From positions 124,001 to 188,000 of the forward strand of contig JAURQH010000021.1 in the NCBI GenBank assembly GCA_030836185.1: a stretch of 64,000 nucleotides of DNA, given 5' to 3'. Below the pieces are notes generated by a model that worked only from the letters and a program-made list of their open reading frames with translations, ran no database searches and was not told the DNA's origin. Shown in pieces: positions 55,321 through 63,684 of this stretch (its first letter is position 1; every line of letters begins with the position of its first letter). Both the position numbers and the translations under genes were made by a program. The DNA is from Planctomycetota bacterium. Lineage in GTDB: Bacteria; Planctomycetota; Planctomycetia; Planctomycetales; Planctomycetaceae.

Positions 55321-55359
55321 TCATTGAAACAGAATCCATATAGTCTTTTGTTTCAATGA
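55321..55359. promoter_or_regulatory. 11-bp inverted repeat, candidate operator of the LacI-type gene
   Basis: TCATTGAAACA (55321-55331) and TGTTTCAATGA (55349-55359) are perfect inverted arms with a 17-base spacer, ending 10 bases before the LacI-type start codon. Each arm contains TTGAAAC, a word similar to LacI-family half-sites. It could also be an RNA hairpin in the leader. Position between XdhC and the regulator makes autoregulation the simplest reading. Confidence 0.55.
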
Positions 55360-55432
55360 AATAATCAACGGAAATCGTAGAAACACTCGTACTTCTACAG
55401 AAACCGCTCAAAACCTTTGGTTACCGCGTTTT

Positions 55433-56524
55433 TTAGCCTGGAATTTCAGAAAGCGGATTCTTGGCACGATATTCATCTGGGACACCGCCCAGATTACGAT
55501 GGGCGATCAACTCTGCCACCATGCTGATGGCAATTTCGGGAACTGTTTGTGAACCAATGTCAAAGCCAATAGGAGCATACACACGCGCTAACGATTCCGA
55601 CGAGAGTCCTCGCCGCAAAAGGTCTTCAAAAATCAGTTTGATTTTACGTTTACTGCCAATGAGCCCGACGTACGATGCATCAGTCTGTGCCAGATGATAG
55701 AGCGCTTCTTCATCATGATTGTGGCCGCGCGTCACGATCAGACAAAGTGTGTTGTGGTCAATTTCCAAACTCGGAAGCACCTCGGCAAACTCTCCCACGA
55801 TCAGTTTTTGAGCGAGAGGGAATCGTGCCGCGTTACAGTATTCTTCGCGATCATCGACAATTGTCAAATCAAAGCCAACATCGACCGCCAGCTCGGCAAC
55901 CTTTTCTCCCACATGACCGGCCCCCACAATCACCAGTTTGCATCGTTGCAGATACGTGAGATAGGAAATTCCTTCAACAACATACGGTCGAGGCCGACTG
56001 CGAACCGGTTTCACATGATCGCTGACAGGACCACTCAAATCGGACGCCCCCGTAGTGGCAATCAAACAGTCTTCGTGATCGAACAGGTAGCGATCACCGA
56101 GATGAACCTCAGAGAGTTCATCGTCTTTTGCCTCGATCACGATTGCTTCTGTCAGTCCTTCACCCTGTTCAAATTGTTGAATCAGGGTTTCGTAGTATTT
56201 GGTGTCTGATCCTTGCCGAATGGGATCAACCAACATCGTCATTCGACCGCCACAAATGAGACCATCGTCCCAGCCATAATCGGAATCGAGTTGAAAGGTG
56301 AGAAGCTGGCGTTCACCGGCTTGAAAAAGTTTGAGAGCCTGGCGTTTGACATCGGCTTCGACACATCCTCCACCCAACGTGCCGGATTGGGAACCATCGG
56401 GATAGACAAGCATTACGGCCCCCGCCTTTTGGGGCGTTGAGCCACGCGTTTCCACAAGGGCGGTATAGATCACGGGACGCGATTGAGCAATCGCTTGTTT
56501 CAGATCAGAAATCAACTGTTTCAT
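55433..56524 (-). CDS. XdhC/CoxI-family protein
   Basis: A 363-residue protein of the XdhC/CoxI group, which inserts or supports the molybdenum cofactor for xanthine dehydrogenase-type enzymes. N-terminal domain: IYTALVETRGSTPQKAGAVM and SGTLGGGCVEADVKRQAL with the conserved Cys. C-terminal Rossmann domain: CKLVIVGAGHVGEKVAELAV, LTIVDDREEYCNAARFP and ASYVGLIGSKRKIKLIFEDL. I use ATG 56524; an in-frame TTG lies 12 bases upstream. No molybdenum hydroxylase genes are adjacent. Confidence 0.88.
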   Translation of the reverse strand: MKQLISDLKQAIAQSRPVIYTALVETRGSTPQKAGAVMLVYPDGSQSGTLGGGCVEADVKRQALKLFQAGERQLLTFQLDSDYGWDDGLICGGRMTMLVDPIRQGSDTKYYETLIQQFEQGEGLTEAIVIEAKDDELSEVHLGDRYLFDHEDCLIATTGASDLSGPVSDHVKPVRSRPRPYVVEGISYLTYLQRCKLVIVGAGHVGEKVAELAVDVGFDLTIVDDREEYCNAARFPLAQKLIVGEFAEVLPSLEIDHNTLCLIVTRGHNHDEEALYHLAQTDASYVGLIGSKRKIKLIFEDLLRRGLSSESLARVYAPIGFDIGSQTVPEIAISMVAELIAHRNLGGVPDEYRAKNPLSEIPG

Positions 56525-56605
56525 GGTGGGAGTCAAACAGAGGAAGAGGCCGTTTCCTCCATGTTATGCGGAAAAAAACGGGGAGAACAGCCCGCGTCTC
56601 ACTTC

Positions 56606-57691
56606 CTAACCAGATTGACTGACCTTTTTACGAACCCCCCGATACATCACTTCTTTCCCGGAAATGAAGTTTTCAGTGAATGCTGGCAGATCTCCTTCAT
56701 GTCCGATCACAACCAAAGTCTCTCCCGCCTGCAAAACGTGTGGTTTCAGCTCTTCGGAGGAGAGCGTGCCTTGCAGAGTTTTGACGGCGACGATGATGAG
56801 TGCACCTTGTGATTGTTTCTCGACTTGAGTCACAGATTGCCCGACGAGAAGAGAATCCTCTTCGATCTGTAAATCGGTCAGATTTAACCCAACATGTGCC
56901 AAATGGTGACTGAGCGAGGATCGTTCCAGATCCTCATCAAGAAGTTCGGTGGCAGAAGGCTGAGTGATGAGATGTGTAATTCGCAAAGCGCCAATGTCGG
57001 CAGGCAGTACCACCCGATTCGCCCCCGCCTGAATGAGTTTTGATTCGGTAGACATCATCTCGCCCCGCGCGATGATTTCGAGTTCGCGGTTCAGGGTACG
57101 AGCCGTCAATGTGATAAACACATTCAAGGCATCATCGGGCAAAACGGTGGTGAGCACTCGGGCACGTTCAATTCCCGCAGATTGGAGAACATGCTCTTCA
57201 GTCGCATTTCCCTGAACAACCAGATAGCCGGCTTCTTTCGCCATGTCGACCCTTGGCTGATCCAAATCAACGATGACAAACTGTTTACCGGATTTCTCCA
57301 AATTTTTAGCCAGAGGCTGTCCGATACGCCCAAAGCCACAAATGATGGTGTGTCCTTTCAATTGCTCGATATCACGGGTTTTCTTTCGTTCCCCCAACGC
57401 TTTTTGAATTTCGCCTTCAGTCACCATTTGAATGAAACCTCCCACCGCAAAGATTGCCGACGAAGTGCCTCCCACGATGACGAATATCGTGAACACTTTA
57501 AGCTCTGGCGAGTCGAGCGGTTGAACCTCACCATAGCCAACCCCGAAGATTGTGATGACGACCATGTAGATCGCGTCCAACACATTCCAGCCGGGCGTCA
57601 TTGCGTAGCCCGTCACTGCGATCCCACAGGTGATCACAAAGAAGGTGACGCCGAGGGCAATGCGTCGAAAGGAACTGGACGGAGCGCGCAT
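56606..57691 (-). CDS. Potassium channel with RCK (TrkA-N/TrkA-C) module
   Basis: A 361-residue inner-membrane protein from ATG 57691; the frame is open from GTG 57721. The pore module has two helices (IALGVTFFVITCGIAVTGYA, VFTIFVIVGGTSSAIFAVGG) around a selectivity-filter-like MVVITIFGVGYGE, where the usual T-V-G-Y-G-D reads F-G-V-G-Y-G-E. The cytoplasmic part is an RCK Rossmann domain (GHTIICGFGRIGQPLAKNLE, FVIVDLDQPRVDMAKEAGY) and a TrkA-C domain (LVGQSVTQVEKQSQG). MthK-like gated K+ channel. Upstream of XdhC on the same strand, 81 bp gap. Confidence 0.85.
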   Translation of the reverse strand: MRAPSSSFRRIALGVTFFVITCGIAVTGYAMTPGWNVLDAIYMVVITIFGVGYGEVQPLDSPELKVFTIFVIVGGTSSAIFAVGGFIQMVTEGEIQKALGERKKTRDIEQLKGHTIICGFGRIGQPLAKNLEKSGKQFVIVDLDQPRVDMAKEAGYLVVQGNATEEHVLQSAGIERARVLTTVLPDDALNVFITLTARTLNRELEIIARGEMMSTESKLIQAGANRVVLPADIGALRITHLITQPSATELLDEDLERSSLSHHLAHVGLNLTDLQIEEDSLLVGQSVTQVEKQSQGALIIVAVKTLQGTLSSEELKPHVLQAGETLVVIGHEGDLPAFTENFISGKEVMYRGVRKKVSQSG

Positions 57692-57934
57692 GGATGACTC
57701 TTCTAGGAAAGCCTGTCCCACAATGGGAATATGATTGCTGCTAAAATTTGAGTGCAGGTCTCATGCCAGCACAATCAACAGAACAAACCGTTGCGTTAAG
57801 TCTCATCATAGATAGCACATACGACATCAAGACTGGGTTATTCAAAACCCGAGACGCGCAAGGGAGTGGCGATCATGCCAGTTTCAGATCCACACCGAGA
57901 GCCCCACAGCGGGGAAACTGCTCTGAAATCAGAT

Positions 57935-58885
57935 TCAGAGACTGACGGCTTCATTCGCAGAGAGCAGGGGGGCCTCGTTTCGCTCGGCGTCGCTCTGTCT
58001 CCAAAACAAACCGCGTAACGCGGAAAAGTCGTCATAAATCACGAAGCTCATCCAGCCTGTGATCATGATCCAATGGAACATCATCAGATTCATAGTGAGA
58101 TCGGTCATCAGGTGAAACGCCAGCAGCGCGATGATGGCTGGTAGCTGCGTCCGCTTGAACCAGATGAGAATGGGCGCACTGATTTCGAACAATATGACCG
58201 ACCAGGTCATCACTTTTAGTATCAACAGATTTTCGGTGATGAATTCGGGGAGTGGGAATTTCTGAAAATCATGCAGCCGAAAGACATAATACATGGCGGT
58301 GCCGTCTAACCAGGATTCTCCTCGTAGTTTCTGCCAGACACAAGCCAACATCAAGGCGGTCATCTGCACCTGAAACAATCGCAATGGCCAGATGGGATAC
58401 GGTGTCGAATTTGCTTGACCGGGCAAGCCCGCTTCTTTGATTTGCTGTGGCCCGGGGGCGAAAATCAGATAAAAGGCAAACAAGCGAAACACGGTATCTT
58501 CGCCATCGAAAATCAGGGTATTGGAGTTGTACAACCCCGAGAGCAACATAAAGACACACAGTGCCGAGCAGCGCGGATACCAGCCACAAATTAATGATCC
58601 GATGAAGAAGAAGAGGGACAGGAAGTAAGCATCGACTCCCCAAGCAGTCCTCGGAACAAAAGTGGTCATCCTCCAACTGGCGCTCGAAAATTTGTCATAA
58701 ATCTCATCAGGAAACAAACCCTCCGCTCCAAAAAAGAGCTGGCGGTCGGGCCATAGAAACAGCAGATTGATGGCCAGAAAAATGCCGAACATCGGGCGCA
58801 CGACATTCAGGATACGTAAATCGCCCGGTGCCAATAGAAAGCGATCAATTGCCGAAGAACATGATTTCAGATTCAGGAATTGCAT
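57935..58885 (-). CDS. HTTM-domain (vitamin-K-dependent carboxylase-like) membrane protein
   Basis: A 316-residue polytopic protein of the HTTM family. Segments: VRPMFGIFLAINLLFLWPDR, LSLFFFIGSLICGWYPRCSAL, LIFDGEDTVFRLFAFYLIF (the H/N-rich core in other members reads D-x-x), LRLFQVQMTALMLACVWQKL, MTWSVILFEISAPILIWF and AIIALLAFHLMTDLTMNLMM. HTTM proteins resemble the membrane part of gamma-glutamyl carboxylase but have no proven substrate in bacteria. The ATG overlaps the 3' end of the preceding gene by 41 bp, so the two are translationally coupled. Confidence 0.85.
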   Translation of the reverse strand: MQFLNLKSCSSAIDRFLLAPGDLRILNVVRPMFGIFLAINLLFLWPDRQLFFGAEGLFPDEIYDKFSSASWRMTTFVPRTAWGVDAYFLSLFFFIGSLICGWYPRCSALCVFMLLSGLYNSNTLIFDGEDTVFRLFAFYLIFAPGPQQIKEAGLPGQANSTPYPIWPLRLFQVQMTALMLACVWQKLRGESWLDGTAMYYVFRLHDFQKFPLPEFITENLLILKVMTWSVILFEISAPILIWFKRTQLPAIIALLAFHLMTDLTMNLMMFHWIMITGWMSFVIYDDFSALRGLFWRQSDAERNEAPLLSANEAVSL

Positions 58886-59417
58886 GGGGATACCAGGAAT
58901 AGAACTGTAGAGGTGCGTGAAATTCTGGGGTGGTGTAGGCTTTTCGCCAATGTTGATCGGGAGGCAAGATCGTCTCTGCTCGATATTTCAGATCTGCCCA
59001 ACGCACAGTTTTTTGTTCGGTGACAGACATCGTGCGAATGATGTGATCGCTCAAAGCCGGCCATAAGGAAGGGCCTTGGTTGGTAATCATGTTGTCGAAG
59101 TATTCATTTCGCCGAAAGTTTCGCATCCGTTGCCACTGCGACGCATTGGTCCAATCGAGAGTACTCCATGTGGATTCGGAACCGTCAGCCCACTTGATTT
59201 GGCATTCCAGATGAGTGTTCCAGGTATCGATTCCCGGCGCAAACAGATCCCAATTTCCCTGCCATAAACTGGTCGTTTCCAGCACCGGATTGATCAGGTC
59301 ATCGGCTTGCTGATGGAATTCCGAGACTTTCGGCGTGATCTCGATCAACGACACCGACCAGAAGCCGAGAACTGTGAGCAAAACGAGGGGTCGCGAGTGA
59401 TAGAGCGATTTCAACAT
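58845..59417 (-). CDS. HTTM-partner protein, single membrane helix
   Basis: A 190-residue protein from ATG 59417 (GGA about 11 bases upstream); an open frame with a TTG at 59486 would extend it by 23 residues, so the start is uncertain. One N-terminal membrane helix (PLVLLTVLGFWSVSLIEITP) is followed by a periplasmic region containing SLWQGNWDLFAPGIDTWNTH and WRKAYTTPEFHAPLQFYSWY. Proteins of this kind sit beside HTTM genes in many planctomycetes and are presumed partners. It overlaps the HTTM gene start by 41 bp, the usual sign of co-translation. Confidence 0.7.
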   Translation of the reverse strand: MLKSLYHSRPLVLLTVLGFWSVSLIEITPKVSEFHQQADDLINPVLETTSLWQGNWDLFAPGIDTWNTHLECQIKWADGSESTWSTLDWTNASQWQRMRNFRRNEYFDNMITNQGPSLWPALSDHIIRTMSVTEQKTVRWADLKYRAETILPPDQHWRKAYTTPEFHAPLQFYSWYPHAIPESEIMFFGN

Positions 59418-59899
59418 TTCCGAAATCCGTTTCGGGCCACGGTCAACGATATCTTCCAACTCTGGAACTGGTTGATTCCCGCGCAATGAATATCTGATCG
59501 TGGCAATTCTGACAACCGGAAATCAATCCTCAAGCCGCTCCCTTAAGAGATTCTGATGGTAGCGGTTGTATAGATTATCGGGGGGAAACATTGACATCCA
59601 CAACTCGTTCGCTCGGTTTACACGTACGTTAACCGGGGGGAGCGCGCAGCCAGATTTCGTCGTAAGTCCTGAATTCACCAAGAATATTTATGAATCTTTC
59701 TGGACTCATAAATCCCACTCAGCCAACAGATTAGGGTTTCTCCCAACCCTCAGGCTTCGGAAAGCTCCCATTTTACCCAGTTCGGCACGGCCTCTGCTTT
59801 TCATCTCATCGGGTACCCAAAATATGCGCGGAGGTTTCCGATTCCCTTAATCGGCTCCGACGCATGGACTAAAGCATTTTCGAGAAATGGAGAAGCAAA
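59418..59899. other. Intergenic region upstream of the pilin locus
   Basis: A stretch of about 480 bp (410 bp if the HTTM partner starts at 59486) between divergent genes. It must hold the promoter of the Tad-like locus. A small hairpin AGGGTT/AACCCT is present near 59737. I considered a c-di-GMP riboswitch here but could not find its conserved sequence. Confidence 0.4.
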
Positions 59900-60262
59900 A
59901 TGAAGAATTTGTTGACTCGTTTCCTGCGCGATGACGCCGGTTTTGTCATCTCGTCGGAACTCGTGCTCGTGGCCACCATTCTGGTCATCGGCATGATTGC
60001 TGGTCTCACGACCTTGCGTGACGGTGTTGTACAAGAACTGGGTGACGTTAGCACTGCTATCGGTGCCATCAGTCAGACGTACGTCTACAACGGTGTAGAT
60101 GGGCATACGTCTGGTACTGCAGGCGGTACTTTTGTTGATCAAACCGATTATTGTGACGTCCCTGCAGATGCTGTATTAACTGCACCAGCCTGTTTGAATA
60201 TCACGACGGGTACCGGCGGAGTAACGGGTGATTTTCAGATTGTTGTGGGAACATCACCGTAA
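59900..60262 (+). CDS. Flp-like pilin, atypical processing site
   Basis: A 120-residue small exported protein, first gene of a Tad-like locus. The N-terminal basic segment RFLRDDAG is followed by a hydrophobic helix (LVLVATILVIGMIAGLTTL). In classic Flp/type IV pilins the helix begins directly after the processed Gly with Glu at +5; here the Gly is followed by FVISSELVL, putting Glu at +6. The helix continues into DGVVQELGDVSTAIGAISQ, as in pilin-like proteins of planctomycetes. The C-terminal part has two Cys (DYCDVPADAV, APACLNI) that could form a disulfide. Followed by a strong terminator hairpin and a second pilin-like gene. Confidence 0.75.
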   Translation: MKNLLTRFLRDDAGFVISSELVLVATILVIGMIAGLTTLRDGVVQELGDVSTAIGAISQTYVYNGVDGHTSGTAGGTFVDQTDYCDVPADAVLTAPACLNITTGTGGVTGDFQIVVGTSP

Positions 60263-60276
60263 CGTCATTGCAGTGC

Positions 60277-60324
60277 CAATCTGTCCTGTGCTTTTTGCAC
60301 AGGGCCGCAGGCAGATTGTTTTTT
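60277..60324 (+). terminator. Terminator/attenuator between two pilin-like genes
   Basis: A nested hairpin: outer CAATCTG (60277-60283) with CAGATTG (60312-60318), inner CCTGTGC (60285-60291) with GCACAGG (60297-60303), loop TTTTT, followed by a run of six T (60319-60324). Its position after the first pilin suggests that most transcripts end here while some read on into the rest of the locus. Confidence 0.8.
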
Positions 60325-60375
60325 ACTGTTGATGGACACGGACGTCTTTTTTTGTTTTTTAGATGAATCACTCGA

Positions 60376-60906
60376 ATGATGAAAAATCTCACATTCACAA
60401 TCAGACAAACCTGGCGACGACTGCTTCACGATGATCGTGGTGCCGTCTATGCGTCGCAGATGATGTTGCTAACGGCAATTCTCGTGATTGGCGTCATTGC
60501 AGGTGCGGTCACATTAAGAGATGCCATGGTGCAGTCATATGGCGATGCCGGGATGGCCCTTCAGAATCTGAATCAATCATATTACTACACACTATTAGAT
60601 GCAGATGGGAATGTCATCAATCCGAATGGAAACGGTTATTCCGCTGAATATGATGATACAGTGGGAAGTTTGGCGTTAATGGATGATTACGATACCGATC
60701 CACCAACAGAAGGTGGCGCGGGGAACTCACCAGGAAACACTAATGTAGGACTGCTCGATCGAACTGATATGCCGGTCGAAGGTTTGGAAGTGAACATACC
60801 GGCGATTCCCGAAGGGGGAGCTGTGAGTAATTCCGTCACGGGAGCCAGTAATTTGCCCTTGGCGAATCGAATTCCGGCGGCTCCAGAAGGCACACCTTTA
60901 CCATAA
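60376..60906 (+). CDS. Second pilin-like protein, lacking the conserved Glu
   Basis: A 176-residue protein with the same layout as the first pilin: basic TWRRLLHDDRG, then AVYASQMMLLTAILVIGVIA as the helix, then TLRDAMVQSYGDAGMALQNL. At the position of the pilin Glu it has Gln (ASQMM), so classical recognition or assembly through Glu may not apply. The C-terminal 100 residues are Gly/Pro/Asn-rich and unique. It starts MMKN; the second Met could also be the start. Likely a minor or second pilin. A 133-bp gap separates it from cpaB. Confidence 0.7.
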   Translation: MMKNLTFTIRQTWRRLLHDDRGAVYASQMMLLTAILVIGVIAGAVTLRDAMVQSYGDAGMALQNLNQSYYYTLLDADGNVINPNGNGYSAEYDDTVGSLALMDDYDTDPPTEGGAGNSPGNTNVGLLDRTDMPVEGLEVNIPAIPEGGAVSNSVTGASNLPLANRIPAAPEGTPLP

Positions 60907-61039
60907 TCGCAAAGAAGTAGTTACTATGAGGCAGGCCCTTCGGGAAACTCCCGACCGGCATTACATTTCAGACAGAACCAGTTTCAAGCAAAGACAACTC
61001 ACAACCTCTCGGACGCGAGATGTGTGAAAGGAAAGAATC

Positions 61040-62011
61040 ATGGCAAAGATCAGCCCAGGTACAATGACGGCGGCCATTTTCGCGATCCTGTTGGGATTGG
61101 CGGGAGCGTACTCCGTGCGTCAATACCTCGATAACAAACCAACGGCCGAGCAGGTTGTTCAAGAGCGTCGAGCACGGCAGGTGATTGTGCCGATTGCCGC
61201 TCGCGACATTCAGCCGGGCGAAACCTTGTCCATTAACGACATTGTGATTCGTTCGTTCTCGCCAGAGGAATTCCCCAACACTGAATATGCCAAACAGTCC
61301 TTTATGCCGAACACCAAGCAAATCATGGAACGCATGGTCAAAGAAGAAATTCAAGCTGGAGCCGTCTTCCTGCCAACGCAGTTTTATCCCGATAATCAGG
61401 GACCGACCATCGCCGATTTACTCAAGCCGGGTTATCGAGCTGTGACCGTGCCGATTGAAAACATTGGTGCCGTCCAAGGCTTTGCTCGACCCGGTTCTGT
61501 CGTCGATGTATTGTTTCGGGCTCAACTCGGTGACGACCGACCCGAAGTGACGATCACTTTGCTGGAAGGCGTGAATGTCTTGGCACTCGGCCATAACATT
61601 GTCCCCGGACAAGTGGTCGATATGAATGATCGTCAAGCCTCGACTGGTTCGGTCACCTTGGCGGTTTTGCCCACACAGGCCCAGTCCTTAAAAGTGGCTG
61701 AAGGCCGCGGTGAGATGTCTTTGGCATTACGCCACCCCGATGAAGCAATGCAGTTGCAGCCGGTTTCCAAAATGTCTCAGAGTATGACGTTGGAAGAATT
61801 GGTCGGCATGCCCATCGTGCAAAATCGCAAAGTCGAAATCTACCGTGCCGCTCAAAAGCAGGTGGTCGAGTTTGGAAGTGACGCGGACAGTTATAACGAT
61901 CCATTGAACCAATTGATCAATGCTCCCGTCGTCAATGATCGTCCAGCCCCGGCAGTGACATCTCCCCCGGCAAATTCCGTTTCACAGGTTTCGGGAAACT
62001 CAGCACAGTAA
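61040..62011 (+). CDS. cpaB: Flp pilus assembly protein CpaB (RcpC)
   Basis: A 323-residue periplasmic protein of the Tad pilus, anchored by one N-terminal helix (MTAAIFAILLGLAGAYSVRQ). It carries an SAF domain typical of CpaB: IVPIAARDIQPGETLSIND, then FLPTQFY and LKPGYRAVTVPIENIGAVQG, with the RcpC-like region GSVVDVLFRAQLGDDRPEVT and VNVLALGHNIVP. CpaB is thought to shape or gate the secretin. The locus shows no cpaC/rcpA secretin between cpaB and cpaF, which is unusual. GAAAGGAAAGAATC lies upstream of the start. Confidence 0.9.
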   Translation: MAKISPGTMTAAIFAILLGLAGAYSVRQYLDNKPTAEQVVQERRARQVIVPIAARDIQPGETLSINDIVIRSFSPEEFPNTEYAKQSFMPNTKQIMERMVKEEIQAGAVFLPTQFYPDNQGPTIADLLKPGYRAVTVPIENIGAVQGFARPGSVVDVLFRAQLGDDRPEVTITLLEGVNVLALGHNIVPGQVVDMNDRQASTGSVTLAVLPTQAQSLKVAEGRGEMSLALRHPDEAMQLQPVSKMSQSMTLEELVGMPIVQNRKVEIYRAAQKQVVEFGSDADSYNDPLNQLINAPVVNDRPAPAVTSPPANSVSQVSGNSAQ

Positions 62012-62074
62012 TATCGCTCTCGCATTCACGAAGGTCTTTGACTTTTGAAGCCAATGGACAGGCAGGTCAAAATT

Positions 62075-63424
62075 ATGGCATCCATAAAAACCAAATTGAG
62101 CCTCGAAGAAAACAACGCCCATTTTCACGTGGTGGATGATGAAGAACTGCGCTTTCAAGAGTTGAAAGTTCAGATCCACGAGAAACTGGTCGATTCTCTC
62201 GATCTCTCCATGCTGGCCACGGTTCACGAATCGCAACTGGAAAAAGAAGTTCGCTTGGTGGCCGAAGATCTCTGCAAGGAAGAAGCGCCCCAACTGAAAG
62301 GAGATGCCCGCGAGCGGATGTTAATCGAATTGTATCATGAAGTGTTCGGCCTGGGGCCTCTCGAACTTCTGATGCAGGATGACGAGATCACCGACATCTT
62401 GGTGAATCATCCGCACGAAGTGTACTACGAACGTCACGGTCGTCTGCACGAATCGGATGTCATCTTTGCCAATGAACAGCATCTGATCCGCATTATTCAA
62501 CGGATTGTCTCGCGTGTCGGTCGACGGATTGATGAAGTGAGCCCGATGGTCGATGCTCGACTGCCCGATGGTTCACGTATCAACGCCGTCTTGCCACCAC
62601 TGGCTCTTAATGGGCCGACATTGTCGATTCGTCGCTTCGGTGCGTCGCCGCTATCATTAGACGATCTGATCTCCAGCAATTCCATCTCGGCCTACATGGT
62701 CGATTTTCTGACGGCGGCTTTGGAAGCGCGTCAGAGTTTCATGATCTCTGGGGGGACGGGTGCCGGTAAAACAACTTTACTGAATGCCTTGGCGGTCTGT
62801 ATTCCCTCTGACGAACGAATCATTACCATTGAAGACTCCGCTGAATTGCGATTGATGCACAAGCATGTCATCCGTATGGAAACACGCCCGGCCAATAGCG
62901 AAGGAAGCGGAGAAATTCCTCAACGGTCATTGGTCAAGAACAGCCTCCGTATGCGTCCCGACCGGATCATCGTGGGGGAAGTTCGCGGGGCAGAAGCCCT
63001 CGACATGTTGCAAGCCATGAACACTGGTCACGAAGGTTCGTTGACAACGATCCATGCCAACGACGCACGCGATTCTTTATCGCGTTTGGAGTTAATGGTG
63101 TCGATGAGCGGCTACGAACTCCCTGTGAGTGTGGTCCGACAATACATTGCTGCCGGCATCAAATTGGTGGTTCATCTGGCCCGATTGAAGGGTGGCATTC
63201 GTCGTGTGATGAAAGTCTCCGAAATTGTGGGAGTCGATGAAACTGGCTTCCATATGGAAGATATCTTCGGGTTTGAGCAGACAGGTGTCGATGAAGAAGG
63301 TAATGCCCGTGGTGATTTTTATGTCACGGGGTACCGTCCTCAGTGTTTGAACCGCTTACGAGCGTCGGGAATTCGCCTTCCCGATGAGATGTTTGACGAG
63401 CGACGTATTCCGACCGAATTTTGA
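62075..63424 (+). CDS. cpaF: Tad secretion ATPase (CpaF/TadA)
   Basis: A cytoplasmic ring ATPase that drives Tad pilus assembly. The start is ambiguous: TTG 62045, ATG 62054 and ATG 62075 are in frame; none has a strong Shine-Dalgarno, and I use 62075. Motifs (numbered from there): Walker [12 protein letters not shown] at about residue 225, [10 protein letters not shown] (Walker B-like Asp box), [20 protein letters not shown] and [14 protein letters not shown] (His box). The N-terminal domain contains [20 protein letters not shown], typical of CpaF. About 449 residues. Direct follower of cpaB with a 63-bp gap; normal cpaC, cpaD and cpaE are absent. Confidence 0.93.
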   Translation: MASIKTKLSLEENNAHFHVVDDEELRFQELKVQIHEKLVDSLDLSMLATVHESQLEKEVRLVAEDLCKEEAPQLKGDARERMLIELYHEVFGLGPLELLMQDDEITDILVNHPHEVYYERHGRLHESDVIFANEQHLIRIIQRIVSRVGRRIDEVSPMVDARLPDGSRINAVLPPLALNGPTLSIRRFGASPLSLDDLISSNSISAYMVDFLTAALEARQSFMISGGTGAGKTTLLNALAVCIPSDERIITIEDSAELRLMHKHVIRMETRPANSEGSGEIPQRSLVKNSLRMRPDRIIVGEVRGAEALDMLQAMNTGHEGSLTTIHANDARDSLSRLELMVSMSGYELPVSVVRQYIAAGIKLVVHLARLKGGIRRVMKVSEIVGVDETGFHMEDIFGFEQTGVDEEGNARGDFYVTGYRPQCLNRLRASGIRLPDEMFDERRIPTEF

Positions 63425-63527
63425 GACAGGGTTGCCCGGATTATTCACGGGGAATCCATAATTCGACATCACTTATAAATTCACAGTCAACTACAAATAA
63501 ACGCTGAAAAACAGAGTGTGTAATCAG

Positions 63528-63548
63528 CCGGAACGCGCTAGCGTCCGG
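63528..63548. repeat. GC-rich palindromic element 1 (GCTAGCG core)
   Basis: A 21-base imperfect palindrome with the outer arms CCGGA/TCCGG and central CGCTAGCG. Intergenic, upstream of tadB. Shares its centre and orientation with the element at 63580-63600. Confidence 0.6.
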
Positions 63549-63579
63549 TTTCCTTGGAATGACAGAGAAATTTAACAAA

Positions 63580-63600
63580 CCGTGGGCTAGCGCCCAGCGG
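63580..63600. repeat. GC-rich palindromic element 2 (GCTAGCG core)
   Basis: A 21-base imperfect palindrome with the arms CCGTGGGC/GCCCAGCGG around TAGC. It lies 31 bp downstream of element 1 and has the same GCTAGCG word in the middle, so the two are probably copies of one dispersed REP-like element. Confidence 0.6.
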
Positions 63601-63673
63601 CTGATGAATAATCCAGGCTAGTTCGATCACAGTGGTCGAGAACTAAGATCGAGAACTGAAATTGTTTGCTGCA

Positions 63674-63678
63674 AAGGA
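63674..63678 (+). promoter_or_regulatory. Shine-Dalgarno for the tadB GTG start
   Basis: AAGGA 6 bases before GTG 63685; it marks the tadB start because no ATG is close in frame. Confidence 0.6.
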
Positions 63679-63684
63679 TTGAAC

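Noticed and set aside
57748-57945. 65-codon frame upstream of the K+ channel gene
   Set aside because: Sits in a divergent promoter/gap region, has no family features and overlaps the end of the HTTM gene on the other strand.
59487-59899. c-di-GMP (GEMM-type) riboswitch ahead of the pilin locus
   Set aside because: The conserved sequence words of the riboswitch were not found in the region; only a small AGGGTT/AACCCT hairpin is present.
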